DNA from: Zygaena filipendulae
Taxonomy: Eukaryota; Arthropoda; Insecta; Lepidoptera; Zygaenidae
Reading direction: 5' to 3'
Assembly: GCA_907165275.2 (NCBI GenBank)
Contig: OU015678.1
Location: forward strand, 1,674,001-1,738,000
DNA length: 64,000 bases
In this document: one piece after another, positions 10,071 to 21,834 of the stretch
Layout of the letters: each line of letters begins with the position of its first letter
How positions within the stretch are numbered: the first letter of the stretch is position 1
Notes under the pieces: generated by a model
What the model saw: only the letters and a program-made list of their open reading frames with translations
Databases searched by the model: none
What the model was told of the DNA's origin: nothing
Translations under genes and position numbers: made by a program

Positions 10071-13000
10071 GGGACAATTAGTATTTACTGTCAAAATGTT
10101 CGGGGACTGCGAACAAAAACATCAAATCTTTACAGAAATATTATTCTTAACTGTTATGATGTCATCTGCCTGACAGAAACGTGGCTCTTGGAGGGTATAT
10201 CCGACAGTGAATTGATGGACGACAGATATCTTGTGTGGCGACGTGATCGCATGACTAGTCAGACTATGGGTGGCGGTGTAATGATAGCTGTGCGGCGGGA
10301 ACTTAACGCTGATCCTCGCATTGACTGGTGCTCGTCAGCTGAAGACTTGTGGGTTTCCTTAACTCTCCACCAAACCAAACCTAGTGTCTCCTATAAAATG
10401 CATATTTGCGCTGTATATATATGCAACCAGCATCAGGGCATCTCTCTAATGGGACAATTAACAAACTTTTCTAACAGTCTAACTGATAATAATAATAATA
10501 ATCCACTTCACAACACACAGATCTACTTGATCCCACAGTAAGCTGTAAGCCTGTGTCGTGGAAACCAAGCAACTATATTATACTATAGATATACAATTAT
10601 ACATATATATAGGTACACACCCAGACTGGAAAATGGAACCCTGTGTTCATCACACAAAGTCCACCCCCACCGGGAATCGAACCCGGAACCTCTTGATTGA
10701 CGGGCAGGCATGGTGACCATTGCGCCAATCGGGTCGTCACTGATATAGTATTAAATCAGCCTGCCGATAAATTCATTGTACTAGGTGATTTTAATCAGCC
10801 TGGTATCAACTGGTGTCCCACAGATGAGGGTCATCTACTACCTAGTAACATGCAGGGACAATTTCAATCATTTTTAATCTATTACAGTACAATCCTCATG
10901 CAAACGACAACAATAGGATCCTGGACCTAATACTATCTAATAACAAAGTATCTGTCAGTCTCTGTCCCGACCCTTTACTGCCGGAAGACGCTCATCATAA
11001 GTCTCTCTGTATCACTGCTGATTTCGTACAACTTCACCTCCTACACACTCGTCCTCGTGTCCAGTTTTTGTATCATTCTGGAGATTATGATGCTATCTCC
11101 GAAGAGCTGAATAAAAATCGATTGGTTACGGGAATTACATCGAGCCTCCGTAGAGGATGCTGTAAAATTTTGATGAACTTAGAAAAACTTATATCCCTAC
11201 TAAGACTATAATTTCCCGGCACTAATATCCTCCGTGGTTCAAAAGTCCTATAATTAAAATTATTAAAGAAAAAGCGAAATTACATTCAAAATTTAAAAAA
11301 TATGGTAATCTTTCTGACCATCATTCGTTTGTCATACTGCGTCAACGCGTCAAGGATCTTGCAAAGGAAATGTTTACGGATTATATCGCTGAAACAGAAT
11401 CACAAATATCAATAAACCCGCGAGCCTTTTGGCGTTTCGTTAAGTCTAAACAACTGACTAACTCTTACCCATCAACATTTAAATTCGGCGATGTTTCCTC
11501 CAACAATAGTGAGGTTATTTGCAACATCTTTAGTGACTACTTTTACTCTAACTTTCTAGAACCTTCGGATGACTCTAACCCTTCCGCGGTGGAGGAAATG
11601 GTGAATTACTCTCCTTACTCACTGGGTAACCACAGGTCTGATATCTGCACAATTGAAATTACAGAAGACAAAAACTGCAGGCCCAGATAATGTTCCTCCT
11701 CTATTTATTTACAGATGTGCTAAAAACCTGGCTGTCCCTTTATTAATTCTTTACAAACGATCCCTTTCCACAGGAATCGTCCCCACAATCTGGAAGTCGG
11801 CCTTTATAACACCGATTCATAAGAAAGGTCCGAAAAACTGTGTTGAGAACTATAGGCCGATATCAAAACTGCATTTTTGCTAAAATTATTGAAAAGATTA
11901 TACACATAGGAATCTACTCTTCTCTTAAATCGAGCTTCTCTGAACACCAGCACGGTTTCTTAATAGGTCGCTCCACCACATCTAATCTCATACTCTGTAG
12001 CGACTACTTATCTGAATGTATGTCCAAGCGGTCTCAAGTCGACGTTATATACACGAATTATAGCAAATGTTTCGATAGAATTGATCATGTGCTGCTCTTG
12101 CGTAAAATCTTAGCTATGGGAATTCGTGGAAATCTGTACCGCTGGCTGTCGTCGTATGTTGAGAATAGATGCCAGACCGTTGTTCATATTGGGTACATGT
12201 CTAGAAAAGTATATATCCCTTCAGGAGTTCCTCAAGGATCATTATTGGGACCACTCCTATTTAATATCTTCATTAATGATATAGCTGCATGCTTTCGCAA
12301 CTCAAAAATTTTGTTATACGCAGATGACATGAAAATCCTTAGAAATGTGACATCTCAGGAAGACGCCCGTCACCTGCAAGACGATCTTAATAGGTTTCAG
12401 GACTATTGCGTGGATAATAAGTTGGACTTGAACATATCCAAATGCTACGTCTGCTCGTTCACTCGCAAACCGAAACCAATTAGGTATACACTGTCGGACA
12501 CCCCCATTTCCAGAGTAAACACTATTCGGGACCTTGGACCTTTGATTCTAAATTTCTTTTTGATGCACATATCGATAATATAATAAATAAAGCTTCCAAA
12601 GCACTTGGTTTCATTTTCAGGATTTCATCAGAGTTTAAAAATATTAAAACCTTGAAAATTCTTTATTGTGCTTTCGTTCGCAGTCACCTTGAATATGCCT
12701 CGCAAATCTGGAATCCGAATTATAATATTTACGTTGATCGCTTAGAACGTATTCAAAAGAAATTTCTTAGGTACACTCAGTTTCGCTCAGGTGTTCATTT
12801 GTCTAACTACGTAAGCCGTTGCAGAAAGTTTCACCTATTGCCACTATGCGAGCGAAGAAGAATTGCGGATTTGACCTTCTTATTTCGTCTAACGCAGGGT
12901 TCCCTAGACGTTCCCGAACTCTTTGGCAAGGTTGGACTGCGCGTATCGCCTCCTTTTCTCCGTGAATCTCATCTTCTTAACGTTCCATTAAGCAAGACCA

Positions 13001-13170
13001 ATTACAGGGAGAACTCGTACCTGGTTAGAGCATTTTGTACATACAACTTAGTGTTCTGGAGGATTGACCTGAACTTATTTGAGACGAGCATTTATAGGCT
13101 TAAAAAAGACACTTGGCGGTTGGGAGGCAGTCCCTCTTTCATGCTTTTTTTTAATTTATGTATGTTGTAA
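10071..13170 (+). pseudogene. LINE ORF2: AP endonuclease and reverse transcriptase, broken
   Basis: The endonuclease starts at IYCQNVRGLRTK and has LTETWL and, after a SINE insertion, VLGDFNQPGINW. The reverse transcriptase has ITPIHKKG, NYRPIS, HGFLIGRSTTSN, PSGVPQGSLLGPLLFN and LLYADDMKI, then a C-terminal domain with LEYASQIWNP. It ends at a TAA near 13170. Frames change at about 10930-11370, 11690, 11840 and 12550. The motif A aspartate is Asn (IYTNYSKCFDRIDH). It fits the CR1/Jockey group. The 3' end has AATAAAG and TTCAA repeats to about 13222. Confidence 0.88.
10487..10739 (-). mobile_element. tRNA-derived SINE inserted in the LINE endonuclease
   Basis: On the minus strand it starts near 10738 with an A box (TGGCGCAATGG) and a B box (GGTTCGATTCC), spaced as in tRNA genes, and ends in an ATT-repeat tail. 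ACTGATA occurs on both sides and is the likely target-site duplication. The LINE reading resumes right after it. Confidence 0.85.
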
Positions 13171-13229
13171 CTATCCATGTGTTGTGTCAAATAAAGTTCT
13201 TTCAATTCAATTCAATTCAATACATGACT

Positions 13230-13818
13230 TCTTTAAATCGTAAAGTGTTATTTTCTTGTTTGTTTGTGTTTTGTTTTGTTTTTTCTTCTTAATTCTATTA
13301 ACTTCTTAATTCTATTAACTTCTTAATTCTATTAATTATGTTCCTCAAAAAACTTTGTTATTCTAAATTTCAATATTGGTAGTAATATGTGGAAGCTAGT
13401 AATTGGCCTTATTCTTTACTATTCTCTGTATTCTACTTTTGTATATTATCTAGCTGTAAGTTTTCCGAATAGTGCAAAATAAAATAAAATAAAATAAAAT
13501 ATTAATAAATAATTTTGTAAATACCTTTACATCCTGTGTCTGGCACATCTATTGTCTCAGGTAGGTTTCTTGACACCATTCCCTTGACGACACCATCAGC
13601 TTTCTCATGTGATTCCATTCGGAAATTGGGTTTTGCCGTTGAAAATCACCTTTCTAGGGTACCTACGTCTATGGTTGATAAAAAAACTAAGCTGGCGATC
13701 GCTGGCTGGAAAGAGAAATGAGTTTGATCATACACATAAAAATATATTTGAAAAAAAAAAGAACATTTCGTCGTTTATAGTGGACTGTTACGGTTTCATG
13801 TCACACGCCAAACTAGTG
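13230..13818. other. No gene; simple repeats
   Basis: A 19-bp AACTTCTTAATTCTATT repeat (about 13288-13340) and an AAAAT repeat at 13480-13500. Short open frames at 13536-13827 show no known domain. Confidence 0.5.
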
Positions 13819-14042
13819 CGGAGCTAGGATGCGAACACGATAAAATTTTATCGAGCCATTTTATCGATTCTCGTCGACATATTATATCGTTTTGTCTACC
13901 AGTGGTAAAAAATGTTTAACCGAATCTAGTCTTAACTCAATACCCCACTACTGCACTTTTTTGCTTGGACGCCCACAAATATTTGTCGTGTCGACAATTT
14001 TATCTTTCGTTCGATAAACATATCGTGGCGCGCATCTTAGCT
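13819..14042. mobile_element. MITE, GGAGCTAGGATGCG family, copy 1
   Basis: The ends are GGAGCTAGGATGCG and CGCATCTTAGCT. The interior includes CCCACAAATATTTGTCG and ATCGATTCTCGTCGAC. Two other copies lie at 34932 and 40516 in the opposite internal orientation. Confidence 0.8.
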
Positions 14043-14474
14043 ATGGTTCCTTCTCTCTGACTGTAGGTACGAGTACCTCAAAAGAATAACTTGTTCTGTG
14101 GTCCAATCAAACGAGTTTACCGCGATATTATTATATTGCGTCAATCATAGTTATATAATAGTTAGGTAAGATATGTGAAGATTGGTGTCTATCATCACTA
14201 TAAATATAGTTGTTGAACGGTATAATCTGGATTTCTTTTTGTACAGGTACTAAGGCTTTTCCCCCTTTAAAATTTCACCACATATCACCAAGAGGGTTCG
14301 AAAATTGCTAAAAAAAAATCACGTAATTAATGGGCGACCCCAAAGACCTAGATAGCATCTAGCGAGCCCTACGCCGCGCGCCGCACGCGCGCCCCGGTGT
14401 GCACACAAGTCGCCGGCCTGCAGTAAGTATGGGGTGATAATTCGAAATGCTTCATGACATGACCTATTCATTAG
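14043..14474. other. No gene seen
   Basis: Mixed AT-rich sequence with a GC-rich patch near 14340-14400 that I cannot assign. Confidence 0.4.
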
Positions 14475-14785
14475 ACTAGCTGTGCCCCGCGGCTTCACCC
14501 GTGTTAATTTGAGGAAACTAACTAAAATATATTCCACAGCTAACCATTAACGCAGCGTACCCAATGGAAGCTCTCACAAGGAATATATATAGGAATATTT
14601 TTTACTGTTTTAGGAACATTTTTTATTGCTGCTCCGCTCCTATTGGTTTTAGCGTGATGATAATCATATAGCCTATAGCCGTATAGATAAATGGGCTAGC
14701 TAACACAAAGAATGTTTTAAAATCGGACCAGTAGTTCCCGAGATTAGCGCGTTCGAGCAAACAAACAAACTCTCTAGCTTAATAT
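14475..14785 (-). mobile_element. Helitron-like element, minus orientation
   Basis: It begins ACTAGCTGTGCCCCGCGG and ends in an AAACAAAC-rich head with CCCGAGATTAGCG; a subfamily different from the 3394 copy. Confidence 0.6.
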
Positions 14786-15109
14786 AGATGAAACGAATAG
14801 TGGATTGATCGGTTACTGGATATTTACAAATTCAGAAAATTTGGTATTTATTCACCAGAATTTGCTACTATAGTTAATTTTGAGTAGGTACTAAACTAAT
14901 TCATAAAACAAAAATATTTGACGTAGGTACGATTATAAAAAAAGTACCTACAAGTGATCATAACTTATCGTGGCATGATTTGCCTCGTGTAAAATAATAT
15001 ATTTTTTTAATTTTACCATCCAGAATCCGATATGATATGATATATAATGTCGCTTGTATGTACTTATATATAGTAGGCATGTTCCCGGGGTATGAAAATC
15101 AAAATTCTA

Positions 15110-15370
15110 TTTAGTCCGTCTTGTAGATTAATAAAAAATAATAAAAAATAATATACCCGTATTTTTTGCGTTTTCAAATTATTGAAAATACTAAGATAAA
15201 ACGCATTAAAGTTTAGGAGTGGGGCTCTTGACGTCATAACGTGCTATAAACTGTAGCACGGCGTGACGTCACGCGACATTTCAACTTAATTGACACTATC
15301 TCCGTTATATTTTTTGATAACCTAAAAAATAAAAAAATTCGTGTCCAATTTTACAAGACGGACTAAAAAT
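15110..15370. mobile_element. GTCCGTC-family MITE with both ends
   Basis: TTTAGTCCGTCTTGTAGATT at the left and GACGGACTAAAAA at the right are inverted. Inside are TGACGTCA palindromes on either side of a short centre. Confidence 0.75.
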
Positions 15371-15788
15371 TAAAATTTGGTTGACAAGCCAAGCCCATTA
15401 GGTCAATTTCCGAGTAACATCCCAGAAGATACAATTTTACATTTGATATATAAAAAAAAACTTACTTACTTGTCTTTTTCAAATAACACCAAGATTAAAA
15501 CTACAGATTGGTACAAGACTAAATAATTTAACTATAAGGGTAGCAAAAAATGTTATTGCATTTATTAATTTAATTAAAAACTTCAATTAATTGTGCGCAC
15601 GCGCAGTCGCGATGCAGGTCGATCTATTTTTGAATTTAGCGACTCACGTTTTAGCTCTACATCAGTTGGATTTTCCGTTATCATGAAGTGGCTGTCCTTC
15701 GCGGTTGCACTAGCGATAATTTCAGAGTTCCCGCGGAAATTTCAGGATAAACTATACGTATAAACCTCCTTCTTGAATCAGTCTAGCC

Positions 15789-17548
15789 CAGAGATTCGCA
15801 AACTTATTTCTTTTACCGCCCCCTTTGAAAATCAATTATTTCTCGACAGCGCCCCCAATTTTTTATACACACCTAAAACTTAAAAAAAAAACCAACAATT
15901 TCATTACTACCTTAATTAATTTAGTTATAGTGTGCAATATAAGTCGGTACTGGTGTTTAAGCCGACATTTTAAACTAGACATTTTTACCAGTGATAGCAA
16001 TCAAAACACAACTTTATAATATTAAGAATTTATTGTAATCAAATTATAAGAAACAATATAGATAGGTAATAAATCTAATATATGTATATAAATCACGTGT
16101 CACGTTGTTTGTCCGCGATGGACTCCGAAACTACTGAACAGATTTTGATAAAATTTTGTAACCATTCATAAAATGGTCCAACTTAAAAGATAGGATAGTT
16201 TTTATCCCGGAATTCCCTCGGGAACTGAAGGACATAGAGTACTTTTTTCCCGCAACCTCCGCGGGAACTCCGAAATTACCGCGGATGAAATCGCGGGGGA
16301 CAGCTAGTCTAATATATATAAATCACGTGTCACGTTGTTTGTCCGCGATGGACTCGGAAACTACTGAACGGATTTTGATAAAATTTTGCAACCATTTATA
16401 ATATTATGGTCCAACTTAAAAGATAGGATAGTTTTTATCCCGGAATTCCCGCGGGAACTCCGGAATTACCGCGGATGAAATCGCGCGGGACAGCTAGTAT
16501 GTAAGTATATAAATCACGTGTCACGTTGTTTGTCCGCGATGGACTCCGAAACTACTGAACGGATTTTGATAAAATTTTGTAACCATTCATATAATGGTCC
16601 AACTTAAAAGATAGGATAGTTTTTATCCCGGAATTCCCGCGGGAACTCCGGAATTACCGCGGATGAAATCGCGCGGGACAGCTAGTATGTAAGTATATAA
16701 ATCACGTGTCACGTTGTTTGTCCGCGATGGACTCCGAAACTACTGAACGGATTTTGATAAAATTTTGTAACCATTCATATAATGGTCCAACTTAAAAGAT
16801 AGGATAGTTTTTATCCCGGAATTCCCACGGGAACTCCGGCACTAATGCGGAGAGCAGCTAATCACCGTAAACTACAGACTACTACTCGGGGTACAAAGAA
16901 GGACATATAGAGTAGGTACTTTTTTCCCGCAACCTCCACGGGAACTCCGAAATTACCGCGGATGAAATCGCGGAGAACAGCTAGTATAATATACAGGAAT
17001 ATTTTTTATTCAGTGCGCAAACTTTTACAAATTAAACTTAAAGAAGTTTTAATAAACACTATTTTATTTTGATAAGTCTTAGTACAAAAAAGTACTATTC
17101 GCCGCCACCAACACTGCGCGCGAAGCGGTTGGTATTTACGTGGGTTACAATGTACCGACAGCTGATCGAGGTCATTCACCCCCGCTGCAACACCCCCGCG
17201 TACGCCGCACGGCGCGCGCGCTCATTGATATTATTACGAATAGATAGTGTCCATATTTTGCAAATTTAAAGCCGGGTAAAAAAATATAAAAAAGTTTTGA
17301 ACAAATAATGGAAATGTGTTTTATTACTGATACTGAACCACCAAAATTTTTTTGCGCATTGCTTAAAAAATATTCCTGTATAATAGGTTTTAATTATAGT
17401 GAATTTTAAATATAAAGTACCTAAATAAAATCACAAATCAACCACTAAACCACGCCAATGTCCCCCATTTTTATCTGGGCCCCTTAACGCCCTCCTGTAG
17501 GCCTCCAACGCCCACAGGGGGCGCTATCGCCCACTTTGAGAAAGACTG
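15789..17548. mobile_element. hAT-like non-autonomous element carrying a Helitron array
   Basis: The ends CAGAGATTCGCAAACTT and, reversed, CAGTCTTTCTCAAAGTG are hAT-like. The flanks GTCTAGCC and GTCTGGCT agree at 6 of 8 bases, a worn 8-bp duplication. The sequence outside forms a continuous Helitron-like unit, so this element inserted into one. No transposase ORF is visible. Confidence 0.7.
16074..16985 (+). repeat. Tandem array of Helitron-like units (~188-235 bp)
   Basis: Units at 16074-16308, 16309-16498, 16499-16686 and 16687-about 16861, then a partial unit to 16985. The first three and the terminal partial unit end in CAGCTAGT or its variant; the fourth ends in a degenerate CAGCTAAT. 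The next unit starts at the same base with TATATAAATCACGTGTCAC. Units 2-4 are nearly identical. Confidence 0.88.
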
Positions 17549-17695
17549 GTCTGGCTATTGGAGAAAACCGCATTAAAAATCCGTTCAGTAGTTTTTGAGC
17601 TTATCGCGCACAGACAGACAGGCAATCATACAGACAGCCAGACAGAGAGGCAGTCAGGCAAACAGCCGTGGCGGAGGACTTTGTGTTATTTTAAT

Positions 17696-17921
17696 ACTAG
17701 CAGTGCCCCGCGGTATCACCAGCGGAAATTTCTGAGTTCCCGCGGTAATTCCGGGATAAAAAGTACCCTATGTTCTTCCCTGTACCCCTGACCATGCATG
17801 CCAAATTTTATCCAAATCCGTTCAGCCGTTTCTGCGTGATTGAGTAGGTAACAAACATCCAAACATATCTATGCATCTAATCATCCAAACATCCACTTTC
17901 ACATTTATAATATTAGTAGGA
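17696..17921 (-). mobile_element. Helitron-like element, minus orientation
   Basis: Runs from ACTAGCAGTGCCCCGCGG to ATTTATAATATTAGTAGGA; both ends are present. A partial element of another subfamily precedes it (17549-17695). Confidence 0.7.
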
Positions 17922-18504
17922 TGTAAAGCAGTACAAGGTCGATCAGAAAGGGGGCACTGAGTTGAAAACATAATTATAAAAGTGCCATGAATATATTTTC
18001 TTCTCAAAATGTTCATCTTGCCGAAGATTTGGTAGGTATACCTACGCTTATGCAACTTTATTAGCTGCCCGCCTAGGGCTACGGGGTCCAAAAACACAAA
18101 AGCCTTAATATTACATGATATTACCTACGCTTCTGGCCCCAGGAGCACTTCTATGAAAGATCGTGATATTACGGGGATGGCTGTGAAAGAGTTAAAATTG
18201 CACCAATCTGCGTGCGTTGAATGCGATTCAATGCCTATTCTTTGGTATTTGATTCTTAAAATCAATTTTATTTTACACGTCATAGCCTCTGAGAGAGGAA
18301 AACCAGTTAAACATATTTAGATTTTAGTTATTTAGTTTGGGCCTTTAATGGAAGGAAGGTTTCTAAGGAAGACCGAAGGTCGAGGCGATGGTACCACGTT
18401 TATCAGCTTCTCAACGTGTCAATATTGACATAATATTTTATTAGACGTTCGTCTTTTTATCACGTCAACCAACAAGTTTAGTGTATCTCGGTATATGTAT
18501 AATA
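17922..18504. other. No gene seen
   Basis: Low-complexity and unassigned sequence; no open frame with a recognisable domain. Confidence 0.4.
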
Positions 18505-18704
18505 TCCTACTAATATTATAAATGTGAAAGTGTGGATGTTTAGATGTTTGTTACTCAATCACGCAAAAACGGCTGAACAGATCTGGATGAAATTTGGCAT
18601 GCACGTTCTCAGGGGTACAGAGAAGGACATAGGGTACTTTTTATCCCGGGATTCCCGCGGGAAATTCAAAATTACCGCGGGTGAAACCGCGGGGCACAGC
18701 TAGT
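18505..18704 (+). mobile_element. Full-length Helitron-like element (200 bp)
   Basis: TCCTACTAATATTATAAATG at the start; hairpin and GGGGCACAGCTAGT at the end. The target has A before and T after, as expected for Helitrons. Confidence 0.8.
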
Positions 18705-19435
18705 TATATAATAAAATAAGGTTAATAAAGTAATTGAAATATATTATACTTTGTATTTTGTAATACAATATTACACAATAAAATAAATATACGTATGGCG
18801 TATGGTAATCACAAGATTGAAAACAGTGATATTTTATTATATACGTAAACACTACCAACCTACTGTTAAACCTAGACCTATTTTGCACATTTTAGGTATT
18901 ATAATAAGTTAGTAACTAAGTGATACAGGGTGGTCCTAAGGTCGTCAGAGTTATTTCAAATTTCAAATTGCTTTATTTGGATTTAGGCCTCATAAAGGCA
19001 CCTACGAATGTAAGTATTAGATACAGGTAGTAACACAATTATACTGTACAACAAAGCGTGATCTATACGCAATACTATGAGCTATGATCAAAGACATGCT
19101 ATGAGCAATATTATGACATTCTATGTATTTAAAGGAATGAGCAATGACATTTGTTGACCTTGAGCCACGGAAAATAAACCCCGATAGCAAAGAAAAATCA
19201 AAGATAATGTCAATAGTTTGAATTACATTAAATATAATCATAAAGAAAATCAGAATACCTAGAATCGTTCGAACGTCCGAACGAACTAGGAACCCGTCCC
19301 GGTTCAGACCTCCGGCTAGCTCGTATCATAAAAATGAACCCCCATTTCCCTTGGTCACGGCATCACGCGTGAACGGCTCGACTAATTTTTCTAATTATTT
19401 TTTGTTGTGTTTGTAAGGGAAATATTTTTATGAAA
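18705..19435. other. No gene; LINE-tail remnants
   Basis: AT-rich. Near 18960 there is a minus-strand tail-like stretch (CTTTATTTGG...GGCCTCATAAAGGCACC). No coding signal. Confidence 0.4.
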
Positions 19436-19761
19436 GAAATATTATGGAGTTCCTGCGGATATTCCGAAACTCAGGCGGGTGAATCTCCGAAACGGTTGGA
19501 CCGATTATAACGGGACTTTTACTGCTAATTAGCTGATATTTTAGAAGTAGATACATTAGGCTACTTTGAAGTTCCTGCAGGTAATCCAAAATTTGGATGT
19601 TTGTTACTCAATCACGCAAAAACGGCTGAACGGATTTGGATGAAATTTGGCATGCACGTCGTCAGGGGTACAGAGAAGGACATAGGGTAGGTACTTTGCA
19701 TTCCGGAATTCCTGCGGGATCTCCGAAATTTCCGCGGGTAACACCGCGGGGCACAGCTAGT
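19436..19761 (+). mobile_element. Two joined Helitron-like partial units
   Basis: An inner unit with CTCCGAAACGGTTGGACCGA, then a second lacking its TC head (from about 19596) and ending GGGGCACAGCTAGT. Confidence 0.6.
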
Positions 19762-20241
19762 TAATAATAAAAAAGAGGCAGGAATCAGGACATCATAACG
19801 AGTGGCATACAGCTGTTTCGTTGCAAGGTTAGGTAAACGAGAGATGCACTCAATAGTTCTTGCTTTGACAAAACCTAGTGAAAAAAAAAAAAACTTGATT
19901 AAAAACGTGGAGTGAATAACCGAAAAGGGTATTGAATTCCTTCAGAGTCGTTAAAAAAATTACGCGATTTTTTTTTATATGTATCTAATTTGGGACGAGA
20001 ACCGACTACCTACTGTTTTTTTTTCACCATTTAAAAATCTTAATTATATACAAGTTAAGTATCAGATTGACAATGTTTACTGAAGGTTTTGACAGTATAA
20101 ATATCGCGTATCAGATGAAGCAGGAAACAGTGATTACAAAAAGAGTATATAATACTCAACGTATGCCGCACTTACTGTTCATAAACTGATGCAAGTTTGC
20201 GGGGTATGAAAACTAAAATTCTATTCAGTCCGTCACTTAAA

Positions 20242-20434
20242 TCTAATATATAAAATTCTCGTGTCACAATTCGTTCCCATACTCCTCCGAAACGGCTAGA
20301 CCGATTTTTATGAAATTTTGTATGCATATTCAGTATGTCTGAGAATCGGACAACATCTATTTTTCATCCCCCTAAAGGGAGTTCCTGCGGGAATTCCGAA
20401 ACTCACGCGGGTGAAACCGCGGGGCGCAATTAGT
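20242..20434 (+). mobile_element. Helitron-like element, TCTAATATATAAAATTCTCG subfamily
   Basis: It ends with GGGTGAAACCGCGGGGCGCA then TTAGT. The same subfamily occurs at 56232. Confidence 0.6.
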
Positions 20435-20769
20435 AGTATCAAAAATTTTAACAAAAATTCAAACCGAAACACACTAAAAAGTTTAAAATAACCCACGTAT
20501 GTACGATGATTTCGAAGACAGACTAAGTCCGCTTCCTCCACATTGTAGACACTGAGAGAGAGCAGACTTGGCACCAAAGAAAATAATACTCTCTGACGAG
20601 CACCGGCTTGGCACCGACTTCGAAATGATCAGTAGTTAGCACATACGTAGCTTATTTTTAACTTTTGAAGTCGGTTTTAATTTTTTGTTAAAATTTCATT
20701 TATTTTTCGCTTTTACGTGGTTTGATTTACAATTTATAATTTATCTATATCTAAAACTTATAATAAAAC

Positions 20770-20930
20770 TGTAAAGAGGTGAATTATGTAGGTACCTACA
20801 TTGTATATATATTCAAAATTAATATTGGAGGATGAATGGTGATCGATACTGATGCCAAAAATGCAATCAGTAAATTTTTTGTCTGTCTGTCTGTCTGTCG
20901 AAAAAATGCGCTTTCGAGCTCTTATATATA
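20770..20930. repeat. Dispersed repeat with (TGTC)n, copy 1
   Basis: AATATTGGAGGATGAATGGT, ATCGATACTGATGCCAAAAA and TCTGTCTGTCTGTC are shared with 48130-48260. Confidence 0.7.
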
Positions 20931-21179
20931 AATAATAATAAATTATTAATTATGTAAATGCATGCATGCCAAATATCATCCAAATCCGTTCAGCCGTTTT
21001 TGCGTGATTGAGTAAACGTATACGAGGATAAGAGCTTTATCAAACAAAAAAAGAATTTCCAAATCGGTCCAGCCGTCTTCGAGTAGGTAATCGGGAACAA
21101 AGATACAAAAAAAAAATACAGTTTGGAAGTCGGTTAAAACATTTTGCTTTTTCAATTTTCTTTATAACAACGGATCTTT

Positions 21180-21511
21180 AAAACTTCGCAACGCATTTTC
21201 TTGCGGTTTTCGCCAATAGATAGAGTGGTTCATGAGAAAGGTTTCTATTTATATTTTATTCTGGAATTTCCGCAGGAACTCCAAAATTACCGCGGGTGAA
21301 ACCGCGGGGGACGGCTAGTACTAATATAAATGCGAAAGTAAGTTTGATTCTTTCGCTTTCACGCCTTCAGAACTCAACCGAACATCAAGAAATTTTGCGT
21401 ACCTACCACGTTGTTAGGGGTAGGTACAGAGAAGGACATGGTGTACTTTTTGTCCTGGAATTCCCGCGGGAACTCTGAAAATAACGTCGATGAAACCGCA
21501 GGGAACAGCTA
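21180..21511 (+). mobile_element. Two consecutive Helitron-like units
   Basis: The first ends GGGGGACGGCTAGT at 21319; the second follows directly with ACTAATATAAATGCGAAAG and decays at CAGGGAACAGCTA. Confidence 0.6.
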
Positions 21512-21834
21512 CTTTTTTATAAGACCCAGACTACATAAATAAAATGTCTAGAAATCGTTACCTTTTCATGTATTTGTTCCAGTATAAAAACTAAAACTTA
21601 CTATTGATACCCCGGAAAACAATGCACGTTAATATTCAACACGGATCGGTCCATCTTAGAACAATATTCTAAAGACACTGATTTCAGGCGTTTCAAATTA
21701 CTTACGTTCGAGATAGGTACAATCGGCTACCAAATATAGCTGACAACTGCACATGAAATTAATAAATGAATTTTTATTATATTTATTGTCCCACAAACAA
21801 AAAAATTTGCCTCCGTAGAAACTTATGAAAATAC

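Noticed and set aside
10666..10739. A functional tRNA gene
   Set aside because: Both promoter boxes are there, but the body continues into a SINE with a repeat tail and a target-site duplication, and no tRNA fold was supported.
14319..14537. 72-codon minus ORF with KPRGTAS
   Set aside because: The KPRGTAS part is the translated 3' hairpin of a Helitron-like element; the same peptide recurs at other copies.
17822..18097. 91-codon minus ORF (MFLDPVALGG)
   Set aside because: Its C-terminal half is translated Helitron-like sequence; no domain seen.
20235..20577. 89-codon minus ORF
   Set aside because: Built from Helitron-like sequence (GFTRVSFGIP recurs wherever the 3' hairpin is translated).
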